From contig QXVZ01012659.1 of NCBI GenBank assembly GCA_008931825.1, positions 1 through 23,599 of the forward strand: 23,599 nt of DNA, in the 5' to 3' direction. The translations under genes and the position numbers were made by a program. The stretch comes from Phallusia fumigata. Taxonomy: Eukaryota; Chordata; Ascidiacea; Phlebobranchia; Ascidiidae. Below the pieces are notes generated by a model. The model saw nothing but the letters and a program-made list of their open reading frames with translations, was not told the DNA's origin and ran no database searches. Below are positions 8,501 through 16,620 of the stretch, one piece after another. Every line of letters begins with the position of its first letter. The stretch's first letter is position 1.

Positions 8501-9603
8501 ATTGATATCTAAGTATAAAACGTAATTATCATCTGCAAACTAAAGTCTGTACAAATGGCTTCTAACCTAGCACAATATGTTTACCTGTTTCGCAATGCTG
8601 GTCAGTGAAGCCAACAGGACACGAGCAGTTGTAACTGACATCAGTATCCGAGCAAGTTGCATTATTCTGACAAATTTCGGTATTTTGCGCACAAAAGTCG
8701 GGAACTAAGGAACAAAACAAATTGATTAATTATCAACCGGTTGGAAAACCAATGGTCATAAATAATGAGTTACCACACTGGGTCCCATTTCCTGTGTAGT
8801 TTGCGTTGCAGGAACATTGGAAACTACCCACAGTGTTGTTGCAAGTTGCGTGTTGATGACAGTTGTGTGTATTACTCGTACATTCATTAATATCTAAAAT
8901 GCGTTTAAAGATAAGATTTTTAACCATTTGTCCGATATTATGCTTTCATCAATGCTTTCGCAGCATGGATCACTTTAACTGGTCAAATGGAACTTAGCCA
9001 TTCCACAATTGTTTCCACTAAATCCTGGCTCACATTGGCATTTGAAACCATTAGATGTAACTGCAATTGTTCCCTTGTTTAAACAAAATGTGTCTGTTTT
9101 TGAAACAAAGTTAAAAAAAATCGCCCGCGTAAGCATATTTAACGTTTTTGTACCATTGTATTCTGCTAGTTTTGTTTGGTCTTTCAGTTCTTGTAAAGAT
9201 CCCTGTACGTCAGAAATCTGAAGGGTAACAAATGAAAAATCTTTATTTTATTTATTACAAAGTTATTCGCGGCAATATTTCATCTTTACAGCATTATATT
9301 TTAACTGCATTTATACAAAACTCACCATGACATAAACTCCAGTAAATCCACCAATAAGAGTAATAAACAAACAAATTGCAAACAAGAGCTTTTGGACAAG
9401 TTCCCCACAGCCGGTAAGTTTTTTTACCACTTTCCAGACTCGCTGTATCTTTTCAAGTGATTCTGCGTCAAGAACAAAACAGTCAGCAACAAACATTGAA
9501 ATAAGATCAGTTTTTGAAATGATATTTAACCTTCTTGCTGTTTTGCGATTCTTGCAGCCTCGCAAGTCTCACAACTTGGCTTTGTCCTCTCACACGAATC
9601 CAT
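5223..9603 (-). CDS. Type II membrane protein with 11 EGF domains and a C-terminal CTLD
   Basis: Complete 15-exon model read right to left: 9603-9531, 9462-9326, 9217-8980, 8893-8774, 8704-8585, 8508-8389, 8307-8082, 8006-7887, 7807-7688, 7612-7493, 7406-7287, 7172-7053, 6949-6830, 6166-6049, 5511-5223. After removing a 106-base assembly overlap in exon 7, the exons sum to 2055 nt (684 residues plus stop) with all phases agreeing. The start ATG (9603) gives a 24-residue Cys-rich tail, then a basic segment, one hydrophobic span of about 22 residues, a stalk, one diverged EGF, five A/B EGF pairs and a CTLD. Lys/Arg residues before the span, plus EGFs and glycosylation sequons after it, predict an N-in, C-out protein. 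A cell-surface recognition or adhesion role is inferred from the domains. No named orthologue is recognised. Confidence 0.85.
6049..6166 (-). CDS. Exon 14: CTLD, first part
   Basis: Acceptor CCAAATAG, donor GTAAAA, 118 nt. Reads HLVVLDLMNWTDARKYCQSL, then GGDLATWGMRNATIR. Too fragmented to show as a long ORF; found by similarity to 2267-2384. Confidence 0.82.
6428..6530 (+). mobile_element. hAT-type transposon end fragment, intronic
   Basis: CAGGGGTGTACGACCTGCCG followed by CCCGCGGGCCAAATGCG resembles the CAGGGGT...GGCCCGCGGGCC ends of hAT elements. It lies in the 663-nt intron between exon 13 and the first CTLD exon. No opposite terminal repeat was found, so the right limit is approximate. 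Confidence 0.5.
6830..6949 (-). CDS. Exon 13: EGF B5 (CTLD-proximal)
   Basis: 120 nt. PNYCENNPGLCGHKGTC, then CSCNVWYTGQNCQT. Diverged from B1-B4 and closest to the single B exon of the plus-strand paralogue. Confidence 0.85.
7053..7172 (-). CDS. Exon 12: cbEGF A5
   Basis: 120 nt. DIDECASGTHNCHQHATC, CTNTVGSFHCTCNGNYTG, GVKCG. More diverged than A1-A4. Confidence 0.85.
7287..7406 (-). CDS. Exon 11: EGF B4
   Basis: 120 nt. PDVCAQSIGICQNNATC, CSDTDVSYNCSC, GYTNQHCET. Confidence 0.85.
7493..7612 (-). CDS. Exon 10: cbEGF A4
   Basis: 120 nt. DINECASGTHNCPQHSTC, CNNTVGSFQCSC, YSGNGTHCG. Confidence 0.85.
7688..7807 (-). CDS. Exon 9: EGF B3
   Basis: 120 nt. PDFCAQNTGICQNNATC, CSDTNDSYNCSC, GYTGQHCET. 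Confidence 0.85.
7887..8006 (-). CDS. Exon 8: cbEGF A3
   Basis: 120 nt. DINECASETHNCHQHSTC, CTNTVGSFQCSC, TGDGTHCG. Confidence 0.85.
8082..8307 (-). CDS. Exon 7: EGF B2, split by an N and a 105-bp duplication
   Basis: Normal acceptor (CCTCAG) and donor (GTAAGG) flank 226 nt instead of 120. Removing the 106 bases made up of one repeat copy plus the N gives exactly 120 nt and PDFCAQNSGVCQNNATC followed by CSCLAGYTDQHCE in frame. As printed the exon is frame-disrupted, which fits an assembly error and not a real frameshift. Confidence 0.8.
8093..8197. repeat. Direct repeat, left copy, abutting N 8198
   Basis: 105 bp identical, by eye, to 8199-8303. The copy ends exactly at the N and its partner begins exactly after it. 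Confidence 0.9.
8199..8303. repeat. Direct repeat, right copy, abutting N 8198
   Basis: See the 8093-8197 copy. The sequence continues as unique exon into 8307 and the upstream intron. Confidence 0.9.
8389..8508 (-). CDS. Exon 6: cbEGF A2
   Basis: 120 nt. DINECASETHDC, CNNTVGSFQCSC, NGRQCG. Confidence 0.85.
8585..8704 (-). CDS. Exon 5: EGF B1
   Basis: 120 nt. PDFCAQNTEICQNNATC, then CSDTDVSYNCSC and DQHCET. Has the hydroxylation pattern but no DxNEC start. Confidence 0.85.
8774..8893 (-). CDS. Exon 4: cbEGF A1
   Basis: 120 nt. Starts INECTSNTHNC and carries CNNTVGSFQCSCNANYTG, with the calcium-binding and Asx-hydroxylation patterns. Confidence 0.85.
8980..9217 (-). CDS. Exon 3: stalk and diverged EGF
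   Basis: Acceptor CCCTTCAG. Reads ISDVQGSLQELKDQTKLAEY (heptad-like stalk), then CLNKGTIAV, FKCQCEPGFSGNNC, an EGF with a short first loop. The donor A|GTTAAA at 8979 was chosen because it gives the required phase 1; a GT nearer the last Cys would drop that Cys. The region near FFNF is less certain and might hide an intron. Confidence 0.65.
9326..9462 (-). CDS. Exon 2: juxtamembrane helix and transmembrane span
   Basis: Acceptor GACGCAG, donor ATG|GTGAGT. Reads ESLEKIQRVWKVVKKLTGCG and then LLFAICLFITLIGGFTGVYV, an uncharged membrane segment preceded by Lys/Arg residues. The 75-nt reading through 9463-9530 is intron. Confidence 0.8.
9531..9603 (-). CDS. Exon 1: cytoplasmic tail with start codon
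   Basis: Reads MDSCERTKPSCETCEAARIA, then KQQE, and leaves phase 1 at donor GTTAAA. Four codons upstream in this frame give no better start. CxxC (CETC) and a further Cys could be palmitoylation or metal sites; this is speculation. Confidence 0.7.
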
Positions 9604-11643
9604 TGCGTTTCTACTCAAAATGCTTCACACGTGCACCTGACTTGTCTGCGTTATGATGCCGACGTTGGTTGCTGTCAGTTGGCTATAAACATCTTCGTAG
9701 TGACCTCATGCCACACACCTACCTGTTATTTTCCAACAGTTTGAAGGCAGAACGTGCGAGTTGGTTGGTAAACAGTCGTTTAGACAATAAAGTTACCCAG
9801 GACAGAGTGCAGGGCGCTGTGTTATGCTTCCTGTCAACAAAACAGTGACCAAGACAGTCTATGGTGCCCGTGGCGTCCTTAAAACGACGCCCGTACTTCC
9901 CAAGTCACGCCCTGGCTTATTTTGAGTTCCAGAGTAAAGAGTTAAAACAGAAAATGGACGGAGAGTCCCTTTAATTGCGATAAAAGTTTTTAGCGGAAAT
10001 TGGCAAATGCTTGCTGTGTTCAGTTTCGGTAAGTGGTTTTAATAAAGCTAATACTAAACCATCTACTGATTAACGCCGTCCCTGAAAGTCACTCAAGTTG
10101 TCACAGCGAGAACTGCTTGCATGTTCTGTCTTTCTTACTTTGATGTTTAATTCATGCTTTCATTCGCTGTTACATTACAAAGGACCTGAAATGGTTGTGG
10201 TGGAATCTTGAGAAACCACATTTTCCAGTTTGTTTCTGTGCTGTGAAGGGCCTATTTAGTTTTTGTAGTTTAAGGTTTCACTAAAACTTAGTTTGGAAAG
10301 AGTTTTGTAAAAAGAGGTCACCTAAATTGTTTACACTCGGTATTGCAAGTTGGTATACGTAATTCCATTGATAATGACCATCGAACACCATATGTTTAGG
10401 CGCGTTTCATTGCATATGTTTGTCCAACTGGACGCCTATCTCATTGCTTTAACAGCGAACCAATGTTTTTGCTCGAACGGAGTTGAATCTGAACTCAATA
10501 GCCAGACCGTGCTGCGTTTAAGACGAAAATCGGAAACCCCCGAAGCAAATCACGAACGCTACACGTGTCGGATTTACTAATGGCGGCATTGGTCAAACTG
10601 CGCGGGCCGCCAAACAGCTTCTGTACGGCTTTACATCGAAACTTGATCCTATAAAGTTTAACCTAATCCTATTTTTGCATAATCATACCTAAATTTATGT
10701 GTTATGAAAAAGTTTCATACGGGCCAACTAGTTAACCCAAGAAGCCACCTTTAAATCGCCTTAACAAAGCATTTATCGTTTTGTGAAAGTTTAACCAAAA
10801 TGTGCCCAAAGCTTATGTCTGTATTTTGATGATTGAAGTTAATTTGTGTGCTTAATTTATCATAAAGCTTTTGCTGGGTAAATAACGTACCGTTGTAATT
10901 TATAGATTGTCATTGCGAACCTTTAAAATGCCTCAATGTATTTGAACCAAACGATGTAACATTTGCTTCTCGTTTAATCCACAGGTGCATTTGTTACTGG
11001 TTTAAAGTTTGCGTCGTCCTGGGCAAGACAAGAACATTGGTGGGGATCAGAGTGACAAACTTCACCACACAAGCAAGGTATAGATATATGCTCCTGTTTG
11101 CTCGTTTAAAATGTATTTAAACTTAAAGATTCCGACGCCAACCGACAAAATATTAGATTTTTAGAAAACTTTTAGTACGCAAAAATAAAAAAACAGCAAG
11201 TTTAGAAAAAGCAATGGCACGGATCTATTTGGTGTTGTTGCGTAAATCGGGTTTTCTTCCATTTTTACCAACACAAAACCTAAAATGAGAAATGAAAATT
11301 CAAAATTACATGCCACCGTTTCCGGTCTTACCCGTTTGGATGTTTAAAATCGCTTTTAAACTGAAAAAATCCGCCATAAAGTGCAATTTTCTTCGACTAA
11401 GGAGTAAAACTTTTGTTTAGTAAAATTATATCCAGCCGATTTTAACGGCTGAAAGCCTTTCTATTTGACCCGCTTGGCGTCGCTAGAGAGGTTTTGGTCA
11501 AATGTGGCGAATTCGTTCAAATTTGTGCGAATGCGTCTCCATTTAGCCAAGAACGTTGTGAGGGACGCCTCCAAAATTTCTGTGTCTATACATTAAGCTG
11601 TGGCTTTTTACAGAAATCACTGAAACGGCCTGTTTTTGACCTT

Positions 11644-11722
11644 TGATGACGTAACAACTCCAAATAGATTGTGCGTAGAAAAACGTTTGTCAGTCGGATC
11701 AGCTAATGACGTAGGTGACGTA
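11644..11722 (+). promoter_or_regulatory. Cluster of TGACGTA (CRE/ATF half-site-like) motifs
   Basis: GATGACGTAACAAC near 11644 and TGACGTAGGTGACGTAGG near 11706. CREB/ATF binding to TGACGT cores is established; use here is inference. Confidence 0.3.
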
Positions 11723-11805
11723 GGCAACGTGATATTTTTTTAATTTAAATGTTGGAAAAAGACACTTTAGCACCGCAGTTCCTAAATGTCTCTTTGAAAA
11801 CCACT

Positions 11806-11821
11806 ATCTGCTATAGCAGAT
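11806..11821. repeat. Perfect 16-bp palindrome
   Basis: ATCTGCTATAGCAGAT reads the same on both strands. Function unknown. Confidence 0.6.
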
Positions 11822-12329
11822 GCATAAGGTAAATCAGTTAAAATTGTGTGCCTTCGATTCCGATCAACTGGTTTGAACGTTTAGTAATATGTCAAAACGA
11901 TGTAAATCTTTAAATCTGGAATCCACTGCCAAAGATTTTTCCGACTAAAAAGCAGCGCTAGCCTTTTTCACCGAGGCTTTCGATCCCAGTTCAAACGATT
12001 TTATCAAATACACCGAGCCTTGCTCGTCTTATCGGTATAGGGTGACAAAAAATAAATAAAACTGCGGTTTTGAGAGAATTTCAGCAGAAAATGTCTATTT
12101 CAAATCGCCTAAACTCATTGGGTTAAATAGTACATTGTTTAAAAACCGGTTTTAACCTTTTACCGAACTCACAAACGAAATTAATCGAACTCAAAGGTAT
12201 ATTTTTTCCACTTATCATCGTGACAAACATCAACCAGTGTAGGCTATTTCACCGAACAAACCAGTGTAGGTGCGCTTAAAGTTAGTTTTGACCTCCCAAC
12301 GAACCGGTTTAAACCGAAATCTGAGACAT

Positions 12330-12352
12330 AACATTTTAAACATTAAAATGTT
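12330..12352. repeat. Perfect inverted repeat, 10-bp arms
   Basis: AACATTTTAA and TTAAAATGTT separated by ACA. Lies just upstream of the first array promoter. Confidence 0.6.
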
Positions 12353-12414
12353 TTAACTGTTGATAAAGTGTGGACGAGATCGTACAAAAAAATAACCAAA
12401 AACGGTAATGGCGA

Positions 12415-12803
12415 CCTCAAGATTTTAGTTTCAAACACGTGGCGTCTCAGCAACGCAAAAGACTTCCTCTGGTTCCCGGCAATCACTGTGGTGTCACAGG
12501 CGCCAATCTAATCACGCCACGTCACGCCAATTTGAGCGCTTTGCCTCGCGCAACTAATCAAACTGCTCCAAATGCAACTCACTAATTGTTGCAGTAAAGT
12601 CAGCCATTGGACGGTTGAGGAGCGCTCCTGTGACGTTTCTAAAGCAAGCGTTTTGATTGGTCGAGAGGACAAAAAAAGGAAAAAGGCGAACTCGCGTAGC
12701 CCTGGCGCGAGTGACGTGTCATTCTTCGTTTGTGACCCGTGTCGAAGGTAGTGATGTCGATGAAGAGGGAAACGATCTCAATTTCCAAGCAGAAAATAGA
12801 GAG
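12415..12803 (+). promoter_or_regulatory. Unit 1 promoter-like block and exon 1
   Basis: Contains CCATTGGACGG (12604), AGCGCTCCTGTGACGT (12621-12636), GATTGGTCGAG (12655) and an A-rich tract before GGCGAACTCGCG. The block recurs at 17255, 19335 and 22320, always followed by an exon-like segment and a GT donor (here AGAG|GTAATT at 12804). CCAAT and CRE elements are established promoter motifs; promoter identity is inferred from motif content and repetition. Confidence 0.45.
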
Positions 12804-12828
12804 GTAATTTTATTACTGTTTTAACTTA

Positions 12829-12889
12829 TTCGGTGTTGATGAAAAGCAAATCAGGGTGCACACTGGTCTGCTTTTGAATCGATGCCGAA
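12829..12889 (+). ncRNA. Hairpin H2, copy 1 (intronic, microRNA-precursor-like)
   Basis: Arms TTCGGTGTTGATGAAAAGCA and GCTTTTGAATCGATGCCGAA pair with one asymmetric base; the loop includes GGGTGCACAC. Ends 77 nt before the acceptor at 12966. Confidence 0.5.
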
Positions 12890-13127
12890 AAGCAATTTAT
12901 TGTTTTGGACGTTTGAACAACTTATTATTGTGCACGGTACTGCTGTTCGATCATTTTTTCTTTCAGGTTCTGCTTCTGTTCACTGCATCCGCCGCTGAAA
13001 AAATCCTCCTTGCGAACGAAGATAACTTCGATTAAATTGCTTGAAGTGCAACACGAGACTTTATAGAAAACAGGCGAGTAAAAGTTGATCCTTCAACTAG
13101 CATTAAATTGAACTAGTTTTAAGTCAA

Positions 13128-13170
13128 CATGGGGAGACAGTATAACGTGCACTTATTCTGTCTTCGCATG
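13128..13170 (+). ncRNA. Hairpin H1, copy 1
   Basis: CATG-G-GGAGACAG pairs with CTGTCTTC-G-CATG, then ATAA with TTAT, loop CGTGCAC. The stem extends outward (GTCAA/TTAAC) to about 53 nt. Ends 76 nt before the acceptor at 13246. Confidence 0.5.
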
Positions 13171-13558
13171 TTAACGCTTTTGAATGTTATGAACTAGATT
13201 GCAAATAATGTTAAATTTCTGGTAGTGCTTCTGCTTTGTTTCACAGAAAAAGAAAACGTATGTAGAGCCCTCGTGTATTCAGCATAGCCTGCACGTATCC
13301 TGTCTCCGCAAATTGAAATATTTGAAGGTAAGGTGTTATAAAATTGGGTTGTATATCGGGTTGAATTTGAGTTTAATCATTTTGTTTCAGGTCTTCGTGG
13401 TGCGGCTTCTGATCAATGCAATGTACCATCAGCGTACTGCTCGACCGTCGCATTTTAATTGAAGAAAAAAATGAAATCAATGAAATTTGCATAAAATGGG
13501 AAGTAAATGTTAATTACACGACTGACCGGTGTTACTTTGTGTTAGGTTTTAGGTCCAG

Positions 13559-13590
13559 CATGTTAAGACAGTATAAAGTGCACTTATAGA
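13559..13590 (+). ncRNA. Hairpin H1, degenerate copy
   Basis: AAGACAGTATAAAGTGCACT keeps the 5' arm and loop. The 3' arm (TTATAGACC) has lost CTGTCTTC, leaving only TATAA/TTATA pairing. Probably dead. Confidence 0.35.
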
Positions 13591-14158
13591 CCATTAACTA
13601 GATTACAAAAGACTATGAATGAATTCTTTGTACTGCAGTTTTTGTTTCACAGATGGAATGGAAAGAGTTCGGAAAGGATATGGCTTCAAACTGATTTAAG
13701 TTGAGTAATCGGATTTTCTTTTTTTTTGTCTCTGCCTAATTATTGTCAAATATATGTTTCTGGGTGGGGAGAAAGGGGCATTTGTGAACTCGGCTGCAAC
13801 GCAACCTCTACGTCGACTCGGATGGGAAGCGTTGGATCAGAGTTGTTCTGCGAAGAATAGTCGTAACGGTTCAAACGAAATACAGAAGGATAGTTTCTGT
13901 TTAAAAGATGAAATATTTGTTCATGTCGATGTAGGGATAAATGCAGTGGGTTTGTTATGGGGTAAGCCAAATGATAACATTTCTAACTTGACCTTGTACC
14001 TATATTAAATTTGATGAATTATCGCTAATCGCAAGCTTAATATATTTTAATTTTGTTTTTTAATAGTGGCAAGCAAAAGAACAAAATAGCATTGTGAATG
14101 GGAACAGTCCAACTCAAGCGGATAGTATACATGTAATTTAATTATTGTCAACGAACTT

Positions 14159-14222
14159 TTTCGGTATCGATGCAAATGCAAACTTGGGCGCACACTAGTA
14201 TGCTTTTGAATCCATACCGAAA
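14159..14222 (+). ncRNA. Hairpin H2, copy 2
   Basis: 64 nt, bulge-free fold. TTTCGGTAT/ATACCGAAA is a perfect 9-bp base; about 26 positions pair in all. Two U-G wobbles of the 17640 copy are Watson-Crick pairs here (GGUGU/AUGCC against GGUAU/AUACC). Loop is GCGCAC, not GTGCAC. Ends 51 nt before the acceptor at 14273. Confidence 0.55.
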
Positions 14223-14436
14223 TGTATTTTACTGCTTTGTAAGTTTGAAGTTTGTTCGATCTTTTTGATTCAGGTCCTCTTGAGGCTTAGATTCACTTCG
14301 TCAGCAGGTTGCTGGTTTGCCACCTGTGCATTTTACCCAGAAAAATTGAAGTGAAACAGAGGACTTTACAGAAAACAGGCAAAAAAGTTGATTATCCAAC
14401 TTTAGCATTAAATTCATGTAGTTTTCGGTCGAGTAA

Positions 14437-14473
14437 GGGATGACAGTATAACGTGCACTTATCCTGTCTTCCC
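14437..14473 (+). ncRNA. Hairpin H1, copy 2
   Basis: GGGATGACAG pairs with CTGTCTTCCC (one T-T mismatch), then ATAA/TTAT around CGTGCAC. Ends 75 nt before the acceptor at 14548. Confidence 0.5.
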
Positions 14474-14950
14474 ACATACACATATTAAAGTAAGTTGTAA
14501 ACTATCATTTGTTGTTAAATTTCTGGTGGTTCTTTTGTTTTTTCATAGGAAAGAAACGAGTCCTCGCGTGTTAAAGGAAAGTGGTAAAGCGACAAATTCC
14601 TATCTTCTGTTGATGCTACAACATACGTGGCAATGTACTGTTACGCATTCAGGTCGTACATGAGAAAACGGTATTAAGTGTAGATGTCATGTCTTTGCAA
14701 ATTAACATATTTAAACGTGAGGTGTTCGAAACCGGATTATATATCATGTTGAATTCTTTTAAAATTTCTGTTTGATTATTTTGTTTCAGGTTTCACATGG
14801 TGTGACTTTACCATCCTATGTTCTATCGCCGCACGACTATTTCAACTGAAGAAAGATAACTTTACTTAAAAAAGGCAAGTAAATCTTAACGATTGACTGG
14901 TGTTACATTATGTTAGACTTTGAGTCGAGCATGTGATCACAGATTTTTCG

Positions 14951-15024
14951 GAATAATTTGCATGTTGCACTTACTAATTTGCATGTCACGCATGCTTCCT
15001 TGACCATTTGGTTGTCAGCATCTG
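14951..15024 (+). repeat. Block shared with unit 3 (21370-21443)
   Basis: Both contain ATAATTTGCATGTTGCAC, a TGTCACG core and GGTTGTCAGCATC. Shows that units 1 and 3 share their 3' parts too. Confidence 0.5.
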
Positions 15025-15035
15025 CAGGAGTGTTC

Positions 15036-15131
15036 AAATCAAAGCACTGTCATATTTCCCACGCGTGCATAGGATATGCTACACCAAATATTAGGCCAAA
15101 TTACTCGAACTTGCTTGCTGTGCTTTGATTT
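15036..15131. repeat. 12-bp inverted repeat spanning an intron end
   Basis: AAATCAAAGCAC (15036-15047) and GTGCTTTGATTT (15120-15131) are perfect complements 72 nt apart. The right arm overlaps the pyrimidine tract of the acceptor ending at 15136. Confidence 0.5.
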
Positions 15132-15933
15132 TGTTGCAGATGTCATTCGAACACGGATTGAAAAACCTGCAGCAGCAAAAAAGTAATCAAGCACATACGT
15201 TATTCGGAGCATCACGCACCAAATGTAAGCACTTGTCATCGCGTGTTAACATATTAATAACTCATTACATATGACTTTGAATGAATTTTTGGTACTGTAC
15301 CTGAATTTATCTGCAGGAGAAGAGCCTGAAAGGGATCTCCCGTTTTAGAGTGGAAGAAAATCAAGATAAAAAGGAAAGTAGCTTCAAACTGATTTGGGGT
15401 AAGTTATTTCGTTTGTGTCTCATTGTTGATGTTTATTCATACGACCATATTGTTTCGGCTTTAATTTGAGCCAACCTAACGTATGAAGCAAGTTTCGAAT
15501 AACAAATCCGCAATAACTACATCAGTTTTTCGGTTTAATGTTGTTTTTAAGCTAACTAAAACCAACCTTCTTTTATTACTTATACTCCTAACCCTGTCTT
15601 CGTTTGTTGGCAAATCCATACGCGTTGTGGACTGGGTTACATTTCGCGTTCAATTTCCAGCTCTGCTTTTGCTTTGTTTTGCAGGAAAAGAAACGGAAGG
15701 AGAGTCCTCTTTTATTCAAGTGCGACAGAACACAAATGGAAAGCACTGTGGCTACAGATATTTACAAAGGTAAATTGCTTGGCTTTGGTGGATTTAGTTA
15801 AAACGCTGCATAATTGACGATTTGGGCTCAAAGAAGACCTATGTTTCCAGGAAAAAGCGTTACATTGTTCGAGGTTAGAAGTGTCAGTGAACTGAGCGTC
15901 AATCATGCGGAAATGGTATATATCAAGCCTACC

Positions 15934-16113
15934 CAGTGGTTCCCAACCTCTTTTGATGCATCCCCCCTTCGCCTATTTTGGAACTTTTCATTTCTCCCTA
16001 CCAGCCACTGATCTGTCTAAAAAGAAATAGTACACTTGTCATGAATAACTTCACTGTCAAGTGAAAATTCCTCCTCTTAACCCATGAAATTCCTCCCCGG
16101 TTGAAAACCACTG
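15934..16113. mobile_element. Non-autonomous hAT-type MITE
   Basis: 180 bp. Ends CAGTGGTTCCCAACC and GGTTGAAAACCACTG form terminal inverted repeats typical of hAT elements. Flanks AGCCTACC and TGCTAACC match at 5 of 8 positions, possibly a decayed 8-bp target duplication. No transposase ORF. Confidence 0.7.
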
Positions 16114-16140
16114 TGCTAACCACATATACATGAAACGTAT

Positions 16141-16247
16141 GTACAACAAATTCGCTACAAACACAACAAATACAACAAATTCGCTACACAACAACAAATA
16201 CAACAAATTCGCTACACACACAACAAATACAACAAATTCGGTACACG
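16141..16247. repeat. Minisatellite, 28-29 bp unit, about 3.5 copies
   Basis: Repeats of the form CGCTACACAACAACAAATAC plus AACAAATT, with small changes in the CA-rich part. Lies just after the MITE. Confidence 0.85.
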
Positions 16248-16469
16248 AGTTTTGATTTTGTTAATTTTGTTGCAGATTTTTGTTCAAATTCTTTTCAATC
16301 ATCTCATGCATTCCGTCATGAATTCAGAACAGCGGAGGCGAGATACAAAACGTGTTTACAGGAACCAACTGCTCAAATGTAAGCAAACTTAGAAATATTA
16401 AAGGCGGACGTTTATTCAAGTTCGGTAGAATACAACGCTAAATAATTGAACCCAAACTATTGATTAGAA

Positions 16470-16620
16470 CTAAAAACAATAATGGCGACCTGAAGATCTT
16501 TGTTCCAAAACCGTGTCGTCTCAACAATGCAAAAAATCTTCCTCTGACTTTCGGCAAGCACTGTGATGTCACAATGGCTGATTATATTACATCACGCCAA
16601 TTCGATAAAAAAAGTGAAAT
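16470..16620 (+). repeat. Truncated copy of the promoter-upstream block
   Basis: AATGGCGACCTGAAGATCTT, CGTCTCAACAATGC and CGGCAAGCACTGTGATGTCAC match the starts of the units at 12415, 17255 and 19335, but the CCAAT/CRE core is missing and degenerate repeats follow. Confidence 0.55.

Larger units (their letters stand above)
11290..12400. repeat. Degenerate AACCGGTTTAAACC-type repeats upstream of unit 1
   Basis: Scattered blocks such as TTACCCGTTTGGATGTTTAA, ATCGCTTTTAAACTG and AACCGGTTTAAACCG resemble the blocks at 16600-17230 and 21830-22310. Strongly diverged; limits approximate. Confidence 0.45.
9604..12414. other. Non-coding stretch between the EGF-CTLD gene and the tandem array
   Basis: 5' flank of the minus gene, then no ORF above about 76 codons and no recognised family. 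ATTGGTC near 10588 and GC-rich DNA after it are promoter-like. 10987-11076 is bounded by CCACAG and CAAG|GTATAG and could be an exon. From about 11290 the degenerate TTTAAAACCG-type repeats appear. Confidence 0.5.

Noticed and set aside
12967..13247. Intronic box C/D or H/ACA snoRNA as explanation of the hairpins
   Set aside because: The distance to the 3' splice site fits box C/D snoRNAs, but no RUGAUGA/CUGA or H/ACA boxes were seen around the H1 or H2 stems.
13746..14008. Overlapping 74- and 84-codon frames on opposite strands
   Set aside because: No homology recognised and no conserved counterpart in the other array units.
15483..15801. 96- and 65-codon frames over the GAAAAGAAACGG block
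   Set aside because: Homologous blocks at 18401, 20353 and 23217 carry frame-breaking gaps or stops, so coding is unlikely.
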